Shown here: piece after piece, positions 57,573 to 64,000 of the stretch
How positions within the stretch are numbered: the first letter of the stretch is position 1
Layout: the number at the start of each line of letters is the position of its first letter
Source: an uncultured Clostridia bacterium
GTDB taxonomy: Bacteria > Bacillota > Clostridia > TANB77 > CAG-508
Length of the DNA stretch: 64,000 nt
Direction: 5' to 3'
Assembly: GCA_934149165.1 (NCBI GenBank)
Contig: CAKPDY010000004.1
Span: 14,109-78,108, forward strand
The notes under the pieces: model-generated
Databases searched by the model: none
The model's input: the letters and a program-made list of their open reading frames with translations, nothing else
What the model was told of the DNA's origin: nothing
Program-made: the position numbers and the translations under genes

Positions 57573-57791
57573 TTATTTTACATTATTAAAAATTTCTATA
57601 CCTAATATTTCAATAATAGTTCCGTCTTCATACATTTTTTCCAAATCTCCTGTTAATCTATGAACTTTTGAAACTTTGTATAATAACGCTTTATATTCAA
57701 CAGTTCCTCCATCATTTAAGTGCATTGGTGTTGGAATTACTAAAATAAATAAAACTATAATTACCATTACTATTATTGCTTTTTTTCTCAT
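57573..57791 (-). CDS. Small conserved membrane-anchored protein
   Basis: 72 residues. One N-terminal membrane helix, then IPTPMHLNDGGTVEYKALLYKVSKVHRL, a pattern seen in small uncharacterised clostridial proteins. AGGAGG site. Function unknown. Confidence 0.7.
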   Translation of the reverse strand: MRKKAIIVMVIIVLFILVIPTPMHLNDGGTVEYKALLYKVSKVHRLTGDLEKMYEDGTIIEILGIEIFNNVK

Positions 57792-57854
57792 AAAATTCCT
57801 CCTATTATAAATTCTAATATTAACAACATACTTGTAATTTTTTATAATTATAGC

Positions 57855-57892
57855 AAAAAGTCAAATGGATTTCAATTATTCATTTGACTTTT
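57855..57892. terminator. Bidirectional terminator
   Basis: AAAAAGTCAAATG / CATTTGACTTTT with an AT-rich loop, between glyS and the small protein gene. Confidence 0.75.
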
Positions 57893-57934
57893 GTATTGTT
57901 TATTCGTATTTTTTAATTTTCACTTTAAATATAT

Positions 57935-59302
57935 TTATAGTACATGCATATTGTTTATAATATTTTTTAATTCATCGATTTTAACTCTCTCCTGTTTCAT
58001 AGTATCCCTATTTCTAATAGTAACACATCCATCTTTTTCAGTTTCGTAATCTACTGTTATGCAATAAGGTGTTCCTATTTCATCTTGTCTACGATACCTT
58101 TTTCCAATAGTTCCTGATTCATCATATATGCACATAAAATCATATGATAAATTTTTATATAATTTTTTGGCATTTTCGCTTTGCTTTTTAGTTAGTGGTA
58201 ATATTGCTATTTTATATGGAGCTAAAGAAGGATTTAATTTAAGTACTATTCTTGTATCAGTATCACTTATTTTTTCTTCTTCGTATGCTTGGCATAAGAC
58301 TGCTAAAAGTGCTCTGTCTGCACCAATTGTGGATTCAATTATATATGGAATAAATTTTTCATTTGTTTCAGGGTCTAAATATTGCATACTTTTTTCTGAA
58401 TATTCTTGATGCCTTTTTAAATCGAAATCTGTTCTATTATGAGTACCATTAATTTCTCCCCAACCAAATGGAAATTTGAATTCTATATCACATGCCTCTT
58501 TTGCATAATGAGCTAATTTTTCATGGTAATGGTATCTTAAATTTTCTTGTTTTAAACCTAAATCTATAAAAAATTGTTTTGCATATTCTTTGAAATAATT
58601 ATATATTTCTGTGTCATTTCCTTTTTTACAAAAAGTTTGAAATTCCATTTGTTCAAATTCTATTGTTCTAAAATTAAAGTTTCCTGGTGTTATTTCATTT
58701 CTAAATGCTTTTCCTATTTGACCAATACTAAAAGGCAATTTTGATCTTGTTGTTCTTTGAACATTTAAAAAATTTACATATTCTCCTTGTGCATTTTCAG
58801 GTCTTAAATAAATACTACTTTTATCTTCATCTGTAGTTCCTCTGTATGTTTCGAACATTTGGCTAAATTTTCTAATTTTTGTAAAATCATGTTCTCCACA
58901 TACTGGACATTTAACATTATTTTCTTCAATATATTTTTCCATTTCTTCATAGCTTAATCCATCACCATTTACTTCCCCCTTTGAAATATCTGTAATAAAA
59001 TTATCTGCTCTAAATCTTGTTTTACATTTTTTACAATCTATTTTTGGATCATAAAATGAAGCTAAATGCCCACTTGCTTCCCATACTTTTGGATGCATTA
59101 ATATTGCTGCATCAATTTCATAACTGTTTTCTCTTTCTTGGATATATCTTTTTCTCCAAGCATCTTTTATGTTGTTTTTTAATCTACAACCTAAAGGTCC
59201 ATAGTCCCATACATTTGCTATTCCTCCATAAATATCTGAACCTTGATACATAAATCCTCTGGATTTACAAAAATTTACTATTGTTTGCATGTCTTTTACC
59301 AT
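57935..59302 (-). CDS. glyS: Glycyl-tRNA synthetase, single-chain class II type
   Basis: About 455 residues from ATG 59302 (MVKDMQTIVNFC), with AGGAGG at 7 nt; a further in-frame ATG upstream is not needed. Class II motifs: GNFNFRTIEFEQMEFQTFC (motif 2 region), YIIESTIGADRALLAVL (motif 3), and zinc-binding CKKCKTRF/CPVCGEHDF. Homodimeric type, not the alpha/beta GlyQS type. Confidence 0.95.
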   Translation of the reverse strand: MVKDMQTIVNFCKSRGFMYQGSDIYGGIANVWDYGPLGCRLKNNIKDAWRKRYIQERENSYEIDAAILMHPKVWEASGHLASFYDPKIDCKKCKTRFRADNFITDISKGEVNGDGLSYEEMEKYIEENNVKCPVCGEHDFTKIRKFSQMFETYRGTTDEDKSSIYLRPENAQGEYVNFLNVQRTTRSKLPFSIGQIGKAFRNEITPGNFNFRTIEFEQMEFQTFCKKGNDTEIYNYFKEYAKQFFIDLGLKQENLRYHYHEKLAHYAKEACDIEFKFPFGWGEINGTHNRTDFDLKRHQEYSEKSMQYLDPETNEKFIPYIIESTIGADRALLAVLCQAYEEEKISDTDTRIVLKLNPSLAPYKIAILPLTKKQSENAKKLYKNLSYDFMCIYDESGTIGKRYRRQDEIGTPYCITVDYETEKDGCVTIRNRDTMKQERVKIDELKNIINNMHVL

Positions 59303-59406
59303 GGCAAGACCTCCTATTAACATTAATTTTTGATATATTTGTATATCCCACTTTGGCTACGTAATGCTTGCTTTTAGTCGGATAATTGCAAAATACTATT
59401 ATTTCA

Positions 59407-59970
59407 TTATTTCTCATATAATTCCTTATTTGCACTCAAAGACTTATCTACATCTATACTATAAAATTCAACAGTTTCTTTAAACTCATCATTATAACAT
59501 TCTTTTGTTTTTACACCGCCTAAAGCTTGTATAGTTTTAGCCGAGCCTAAATTGTATTTATCACAATCCATTAATACTTCTTTTATGCCATATTCTTGAC
59601 AAATTTTTAACCCTAAATATAAATTTATTTTATTATATCCTTTTCTTCTTTCGGTTGGGCGTATGCTATATCCTATATTTCCGCCAAATTTTCTTAGTTT
59701 TTCATTTAGGGCTAGTCGTATATTTATCATGCCTATAATTTTATTGTCGCTTTTTCTGATTAAAAAATAGGTTCTAGTAGGAACTTTCGTTTCACTTGGA
59801 ATTCTTGTATAATCTTGTTCTAATTTCTCAAGCCATCCTTCATAATCTTGCAAATATCTGTTTAATCCGCCAACTCCGTTAATTTGTGAATTATATTTTG
59901 TAAATTCATTTATGTATTCAATTGCTCCTTGCTTTCTTTTTAATGATGGCACTTCTAATTCAAATTTCAT
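59407..59970 (-). CDS. GNAT acetyltransferase with attenuator-like leader
   Basis: 187 residues. GNAT fold: RPTERRKGYNKINLYLGLKICQEYG is the acetyl-CoA site; DKYNLGSAKTIQALGG the final motif. The pattern resembles small-molecule/antibiotic-type acetyltransferases. The start ATG directly follows the stop of a 50-residue leader frame (TAA-ATG), and a terminator hairpin lies in that leader. Confidence 0.85.
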   Translation of the reverse strand: MKFELEVPSLKRKQGAIEYINEFTKYNSQINGVGGLNRYLQDYEGWLEKLEQDYTRIPSETKVPTRTYFLIRKSDNKIIGMINIRLALNEKLRKFGGNIGYSIRPTERRKGYNKINLYLGLKICQEYGIKEVLMDCDKYNLGSAKTIQALGGVKTKECYNDEFKETVEFYSIDVDKSLSANKELYEK

Positions 59971-60123
59971 TTACATCTCTCCTTTTTTCATTTTTAATTT
60001 TATTATGCAAAACAAAAAGCATTGCAAGAAATCTTTTAAGACTCCTTTGCAATGCTTGGCATTTGCTTTAAGTGTAGGTGATTTTGTATTGTAGTCACCC
60101 TCTACCGCTCTGATTTTATTCAT
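59971..60123 (-). CDS. Leader frame upstream of the GNAT gene
   Basis: 50 residues, from MNKIRAVEGDYNTKSPTL to the stop next to the GNAT start. Codons are less AT-rich than neighbouring genes (GCG, GGT, GAC, GCC), pointing to transfer. No clear ribosome site. Sequence from KAKHC-like residues to LQCFLFC is reminiscent of leaders before Gram-positive ribosome-targeting resistance genes, from memory only. Translation probably decides whether the hairpin within it forms. Confidence 0.5.
   Translation of the reverse strand: MNKIRAVEGDYNTKSPTLKANAKHCKGVLKDFLQCFLFCIIKLKMKKGEM
60012..60057 (-). terminator. Attenuator terminator in the GNAT leader
   Basis: AAGCATTGCAA / TTGCAATGCTT, minus strand, followed by TTTTGTTTTG. 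Lies inside the leader frame, upstream of the GNAT gene. Confidence 0.75.
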
Positions 60124-60240
60124 AGGTAGACTCTTAATATTGTTTTATATGTTAACATGTTTTTTCGATTATGTCAATTGTTTTTTGTTATATTTTTTAG
60201 CACATTTTTTTCTATAGCCATTGATTAGTGCCTCATTTCA
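60124..60240. other. Intergenic region between DapF-like gene and GNAT leader
   Basis: AT-rich. A minus-strand pairing CTACC/GGTAG begins here and continues in the leader. Promoter for the leader is likely here but not identified with confidence. Confidence 0.3.
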
Positions 60241-61077
60241 CTAAAGTTCAATCGAATATATGGTACTATCACTTTCAACCTTTCCAGAAATAATTGCTTT
60301 ACTTATTTTCTGATTCTGCATTATAATGTTTGCAACAATGACCATTCCAGACGGCTGAATAATATCCATTTGTTTGCTTTTCCCTTCAAGATACGTTTGA
60401 ACCATTGCAACTGCAGTAGTTCCAGAACCACACGCTGTTTCATAGAATAATGTATCAATCGTTTTTACCCACACTACAGGGTTAATTTTTAGTTTGTTAC
60501 TACTTGTTTCGCAAAACATAACTCCAACAGCTTCACTAAAATCCAAATTGTACTTATGAATAAAACTCATTCCAATTTTTTTCAAATCATCCTTATTTTC
60601 TAAATACTTACTTGCAACATTCTCTTGAATTACAACGCTAATCATACCATTCATTTTGACTATATATATACCATCTTCTTTTTTGGTAATCATATCATCT
60701 CCATAATATAAAGGAATTTCACACCATGCATTTTTCATACAATCAACACCAGCATTAATAATGTCCTTTCTATTAACAACAATTTCAATATTGCCCTCTT
60801 TTGCAGATAAATATACATTAGCAGCACTTCTAGTTGCATTACCACAAAATTCTCCACCCGCCATTTGCAGTTCAGGTTTTTTATTTAGATCAATAAACCC
60901 AACCTGTTCGACATTAGGGTGTCTTGCCATAATTGCATTATTAATGATTTTTTTTCTGTTTGATGTATAGTCTGTACCATACACCAAAGCTGTGTCATTA
61001 CCACCAGGTTTACAAATAGTATACCTGATAATTTCAATACCACCATTATAAAGTAGGGCATTACTATTAATAACCAT
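60241..61077 (-). CDS. DapF-family amino-acid epimerase/racemase
   Basis: 278 residues. Two active-site cysteines in MAGGEFCGNATRSAA and ETACGSGTTA, the pair that exchanges protons in DapF. The first motif is CGNATR where true DapF has CGNGxR, and no lysine-pathway gene adjoins, so another amino acid (for example histidine, as in some DapF relatives) is possible. AAAGGAG precedes the ATG. Confidence 0.75.
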   Translation of the reverse strand: MVINSNALLYNGGIEIIRYTICKPGGNDTALVYGTDYTSNRKKIINNAIMARHPNVEQVGFIDLNKKPELQMAGGEFCGNATRSAANVYLSAKEGNIEIVVNRKDIINAGVDCMKNAWCEIPLYYGDDMITKKEDGIYIVKMNGMISVVIQENVASKYLENKDDLKKIGMSFIHKYNLDFSEAVGVMFCETSSNKLKINPVVWVKTIDTLFYETACGSGTTAVAMVQTYLEGKSKQMDIIQPSGMVIVANIIMQNQKISKAIISGKVESDSTIYSIEL

Positions 61078-61169
61078 ATTAATCTTCTCCTTTCAAAATA
61101 AAGGTAAACTATATAAAACATATATTTTCATGGCAAAAACTGCTGTAGGCTTATAAAAAACAAATCAAA

Positions 61170-61859
61170 CTAACAGCTTTTAAATACATCTTTAATTTTC
61201 ATCTGATTATATAAAGCCTTTTCTTTTTTATAAAAAAATGCCCATTCTTTATCGCCATATGAAAAATGCCACCATTCACCATCATATGGTGCAAATTCTT
61301 GTTTTATCATTAAATTTCTTAACATTTTTCTGTTTAATATAGCTTCATCACTTATATTCTCATTATAATAATAACATTGTGTTGTACTATAATCTAATAC
61401 ATCGGAACCAAAATTCAAATACTTTTTTGTATCTGAATTATATATAATAATATCAACAGCTCCACCAGTTGGATGACCAGAGACCTCTGGAACAGCTATT
61501 TTCTCATGTATATACTCCAATAAATCTAATTCATTATCAAATTTTTCTTTAGCCGATATATACAACTCATTGAAATATTTTACTTGTTTACTCATATCTC
61601 TAAATCCATACACTACTACTAATTTATAATTACTATTTATTTCTTTTAATTTTTTTGCCACTTTTAAAAGTTTTAAATATACTGTTTTTCTAACTGGTAT
61701 TTTTTCTCCAAATTCTAACATGTTTATTTTTTCCGTATACTTTCCAATCACAAACTCATCTTCTAATGGCAGAAAAACAAATTCTTCATTATTGGTTTTT
61801 GGATCATAATCTTTAATTGTTAATAAATCTTTATATTTTACAAAATTATTATTTTTCAT
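61170..61859 (-). CDS. VanX-like D-Ala-D-Ala dipeptidase
   Basis: 229 residues. M15D metallopeptidase: VSGHPTGGAVDIIIY has the zinc His and Asp, and DGEWWHFSYGDKEW holds the catalytic Glu and second His. Hydrolyses D-Ala-D-Ala; outside resistance clusters such enzymes recycle cell-wall dipeptide. No vanA or vanH type gene nearby. Confidence 0.88.
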   Translation of the reverse strand: MKNNNFVKYKDLLTIKDYDPKTNNEEFVFLPLEDEFVIGKYTEKINMLEFGEKIPVRKTVYLKLLKVAKKLKEINSNYKLVVVYGFRDMSKQVKYFNELYISAKEKFDNELDLLEYIHEKIAVPEVSGHPTGGAVDIIIYNSDTKKYLNFGSDVLDYSTTQCYYYNENISDEAILNRKMLRNLMIKQEFAPYDGEWWHFSYGDKEWAFFYKKEKALYNQMKIKDVFKSC

Positions 61860-62051
61860 TTTTATTTAGTATTCTCCTTTAATATTTTCTTTCTTCTTAT
61901 TTCCTTAGTTTTTATTTCTTTCCTCTAATTTGATTTTTACATCGTTTAGTTAACATGTTTTTTGTACATTAAAACTTCTTTTGTTTTATAATTTCGAATG
62001 ATTGCAAGAATTAATTTCATTTTTTGAAAACAATTTTCATAATATTTCCCT
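61860..62051. other. Intergenic region downstream of hisS
   Basis: AT-rich, no gene. Likely hosts the hisS transcript end and the VanX-like promoter; no confident motif. Confidence 0.3.
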
Positions 62052-63362
62052 CTACTTCAAAATTTCTATTATTTGTTCTATTTTCATACTTTTTTGTTCT
62101 CCAGTATTCATATCTTTAAAAGAAACTAAGTTGTTTTTTATTTCGTCTTCTCCAATAACAATAACATAAGGAATATTCATTTTACTTGCATATTTAAACT
62201 GATTTTTAATTTTAGCATTATTAGTATAAATTTGAGAATTAATTCCTGCATTTCTTAACTTGGTTGCAATTTTAATACTTATTTCAAAATTATCAACCAT
62301 AGAAATCATCATAACTTTTGAAATTGATTTGTTTTCAGCTTGAATTATTTTTTTATCATTTAATTGAAAAAATAATCTTGTAAGACCTATAGAAATCCCA
62401 ACACCAGGTAATTTTTTGTCTGTATAATATTCAGCTAAATTCTCATATCTTCCACCTGAACAGACACTACCTAATTCTCTATATTCATTTAAAAATGTTT
62501 CATATACTGTACCAGTATAATAATCTAATCCTCTTGCAATTGTTAAATCTATTTTGTAATTTTCTTGTGGCACACCGAAAACTTTTATATTTTTTGCTAC
62601 TTGTTCTAATTCATCTATTCCTAAATTAAATAATTCATTTTCTATATTTAGTTGTTTTAAAGAGTTTATTGTAGATTCTACATCACCAGTAATTGAGATA
62701 AATTCCATTATTTTATTTATTTTCTCATCTTCTACATTGATGTTTTGAATTTCTTTTATTACGTTTTCTTTTCCTATTTTATCTATTTTGTCTATTATTC
62801 TCAAAATATCAACAGATTTATCTTTTAATTCTAACGATTCAAACAATCCATTCAATATTTTTCTGTTATTAATACTAATAGTAAAATCATTAAATCCTAA
62901 TTCCTTAAATGTTGCATAAATTACACTTGGCATTTCAGCATCATTAATTAAGCTTAATTCATTCTCATCAATAACATCTATGTCACATTGATAAAACTCA
63001 CGGAATCTACCCCTTTGTGCTTTTTCACCTCTATAAACTTTTCCAATTTGATATCTTCTAAACGGAAAACTTAAATCATTATAATTTTCTGTAACATACT
63101 TTGCTAATGGTACTGTTAAATCGAATCTTAATGATAAATCAGACTCTCCTTTGTTAAATCTATATATTTGTTTTTCTGTTTCCCCTCCTGCTTTAGCAAG
63201 TAACACTTCTGATAATTCTATGATTGGTGTATCTAATGGTAAAAATCCAAATTTTTCATATGTTTTTTTGATTTTTTCTTTCACTTCATTAAATAAGATT
63301 TGTTCATTTGGTAATAATTGCATAAATCCTGGTAATGTTTTTGGTAATACTTTATTATTCAT
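62052..63362 (-). CDS. hisS: Histidyl-tRNA synthetase
   Basis: 436 residues. Class II synthetase: LPGFMQLLPNEQ opening, motif 2 FRRYQIGKVYRGEKAQRGRFREFYQCDID, His-specific motif GLDYYTGTVYE, motif 3 GVGISIGLTRLF, C-terminal anticodon-binding domain. GGAGGAG precedes the ATG. Control by a His-codon leader peptide and attenuator upstream. Confidence 0.97.
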   Translation of the reverse strand: MNNKVLPKTLPGFMQLLPNEQILFNEVKEKIKKTYEKFGFLPLDTPIIELSEVLLAKAGGETEKQIYRFNKGESDLSLRFDLTVPLAKYVTENYNDLSFPFRRYQIGKVYRGEKAQRGRFREFYQCDIDVIDENELSLINDAEMPSVIYATFKELGFNDFTISINNRKILNGLFESLELKDKSVDILRIIDKIDKIGKENVIKEIQNINVEDEKINKIMEFISITGDVESTINSLKQLNIENELFNLGIDELEQVAKNIKVFGVPQENYKIDLTIARGLDYYTGTVYETFLNEYRELGSVCSGGRYENLAEYYTDKKLPGVGISIGLTRLFFQLNDKKIIQAENKSISKVMMISMVDNFEISIKIATKLRNAGINSQIYTNNAKIKNQFKYASKMNIPYVIVIGEDEIKNNLVSFKDMNTGEQKSMKIEQIIEILK

Positions 63363-63464
63363 AACTTATCTCCTCCAATTTATATTTTTTACTGCAATAC
63401 CACTACTTTCAGTTGGTATTAAAAATTTTAAACTATCAACAAAATCTCTCTAGAATATTATAAA

Positions 63465-63576
63465 AAACAAAAAAAGCTATGTAAGTTTTTTACCTACATA
63501 GCTTTTTTCATCATTGTAGGTACGAATAATAGCACTCGTACCTAACATAAATTTAAATTTATGCTATACAAGTGCT
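63465..63576 (-). promoter_or_regulatory. hisS attenuator: five-segment alternative hairpins
   Basis: Minus-strand segments: 1 AGCACTTGTA (63567-63576), 2 TACGAGTGCT/TAGGTACGA (63531-63544), 3 TCGTACCTA and TACCTACA (63515-63525), 4 TGTAGGTA within AAGCTATGTAGGT (63491-63504), 5 ACTTACATAGCTT (63474-63486) followed by a T-run. Possible pairs are 1:2, 2:3, 3:4 and 4:5. A ribosome stalled at the His codons leaves segment 1 free, giving 1:2 and 3:4 (read-through); a ribosome at the stop codon covers segment 1, giving 2:3 and 4:5 (termination). Confidence 0.85.
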
Positions 63577-63627
63577 CCTATAATGATGATGTAATTCTAT
63601 ACTATTTAACTTTAATTTCTTTTCCAT
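63559..63627 (-). CDS. His leader peptide of hisS
   Basis: 22 residues ending ELHHHYRSTCIA, with three consecutive CAT codons. ATG at 63627, AGAGG about 9 bases before. The His codons lie just upstream of attenuator segment 1 and the stop just after it, the geometry of ribosome-mediated attenuation. Confidence 0.85.
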   Translation of the reverse strand: MEKKLKLNSIELHHHYRSTCIA

Positions 63628-63712
63628 ATTAAAAACCTCTTTATGAAATTTATGTAACATTACATTTAATTCTACCACACTTAAATAAGTATTGCATTTC
63701 GTAACTATAAAT

Positions 63713-63741
63713 ATATTAACATGTTTCATTTTACTTGTCAA
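63713..63741 (-). promoter_or_regulatory. hisS leader promoter
   Basis: TTGACA (plus 63736-63741), 17 bases, TAATAT (plus 63713-63718) on the minus strand; transcript starts near 63706, about 80 bases before the leader ATG. Confidence 0.8.
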
Positions 63742-63750
63742 TACTTTTTT

Positions 63751-63958
63751 CTATGCCCTGTGCTGCAAGTTTTTCATAATTTCATAATTAAATGTGTATT
63801 TAATCTTTTTCAAGTCTTTTCTCGCCCATAAAATAGTTTCGGTAGAATGAGTAAAAGTTTTACATGCAAGATTTGGTGGTGGATTTGTTTTCTGCCATGT
63901 AATATTATTTATTATTTTAAATCCGGGAATTTAACAGTTCAAATATAAAAAAAGTCGA
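63751..63958 (-). pseudogene. DNA methyltransferase remnant (N6-adenine/N4-cytosine type), +1 frameshift at CGG
   Basis: C-terminal piece: ELLNS, then in the +1 frame GFKIINNITWQKTNPPPNLAC and FTHSTETILWARKDLK, ending TAG 63751. This is the pattern of restriction-system methylases (ITWxKxNPxPN; HETILWA-like). The frames meet at CGG (plus 63923-63925): dropping its C joins NS to GFKI. An in-frame stop at 63959-63961 and lack of catalytic DPPY show that only a fragment is present. Confidence 0.7.
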
Positions 63959-64000
63959 TTAAGCATTAAAAAAGCTTGTTTTTTTCGTCAAATTTTCCAA
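63959..64000. other. Right edge of the window
   Basis: Short AT-rich piece with hairpin AAGC...GCTT and a T-run; no gene recognised. Confidence 0.3.

Noticed and set aside
60012..60160. Lysine-riboswitch-like GGTAGAGGGTG before the GNAT gene
   Set aside because: The other conserved parts of the lysine aptamer are absent and the region encodes an open frame ending at the GNAT start.
63390..63425. T-box-like GTGGTATTGC just upstream of hisS
   Set aside because: It lies downstream of the terminator rather than in an antiterminator bulge, no stem I specifier loop is seen, and the His leader peptide explains the control.

Overview
The window is a very AT-rich stretch (I judge below 30% GC by eye) from a spore-forming member of the Clostridia (Bacillota). 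The evidence is the complete spoIIIAA-AH operon, spoIIID, spoVS, a GerW/YtfJ-type gene, a DacF-type carboxypeptidase, and the order recA-recX, rny, ymdB and spoVS. Nearly all genes lie on the minus strand. I cannot name genus or species.

Layout. 1-9.1 kb: radical SAM protein, ytfJ and its DUF2953 partner, scpA, recX-recA, a peptide-binding protein, spoVS, ymdB, rny. 9.3-14.8 kb: spoIIIAH to spoIIIAA, the mother-cell side of the channel to the forespore. 15.1-15.8 kb: yebC on the plus strand. 15.9-22.0 kb: spoIIID split in two by a 5.86-kb element that carries a large serine recombinase. 22.2-26.4 kb: two secreted dockerin proteins and two membrane-anchored cohesin proteins. 26.6-30.0 kb: polytopic GT-C-like proteins. 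30-39.5 kb: housekeeping (metG, glmM, CorC-like) and small genes, ending in an integrase remnant beside tRNA-Leu. 39.9-53.3 kb: RNase J, a large secreted repeat protein, PPIase, RusA, GT39-like protein, Pfk, cell-wall hydrolase, class B sortase, VanW, DacF. 53.4-63.4 kb: nucleotide housekeeping (RdgB, Nudix, MazG), TsaC, glyS, GNAT, DapF-like, VanX-like, hisS. The right edge holds a DNA-methyltransferase remnant.

Main discoveries. (1) spoIIID is interrupted in the style of the skin element of sigK. Joining its halves at the shared 7-bp core CAGTACA restores an 84-residue SpoIIID exactly in frame. Joining the two element ends gives a 56-bp imperfect palindrome, as expected for a serine-recombinase attP. 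A sigma-E-like promoter precedes the split gene. This looks like a developmental excision switch on a mother-cell transcription factor. (2) Every in-frame CGG codon I can find (five, in five genes) lies exactly where the reading frame must shift +1 by dropping the C and reading GGN. No other gene in the window uses CGG in frame. This suggests CGG is unassigned and recoded by +1 frameshifting or four-base decoding; systematic sequence error is the alternative. (3) hisS has a 22-residue leader peptide with three consecutive His codons and a complete set of mutually exclusive hairpins ending in a terminator, a classical ribosome-mediated attenuator where a T-box would be expected in Firmicutes.
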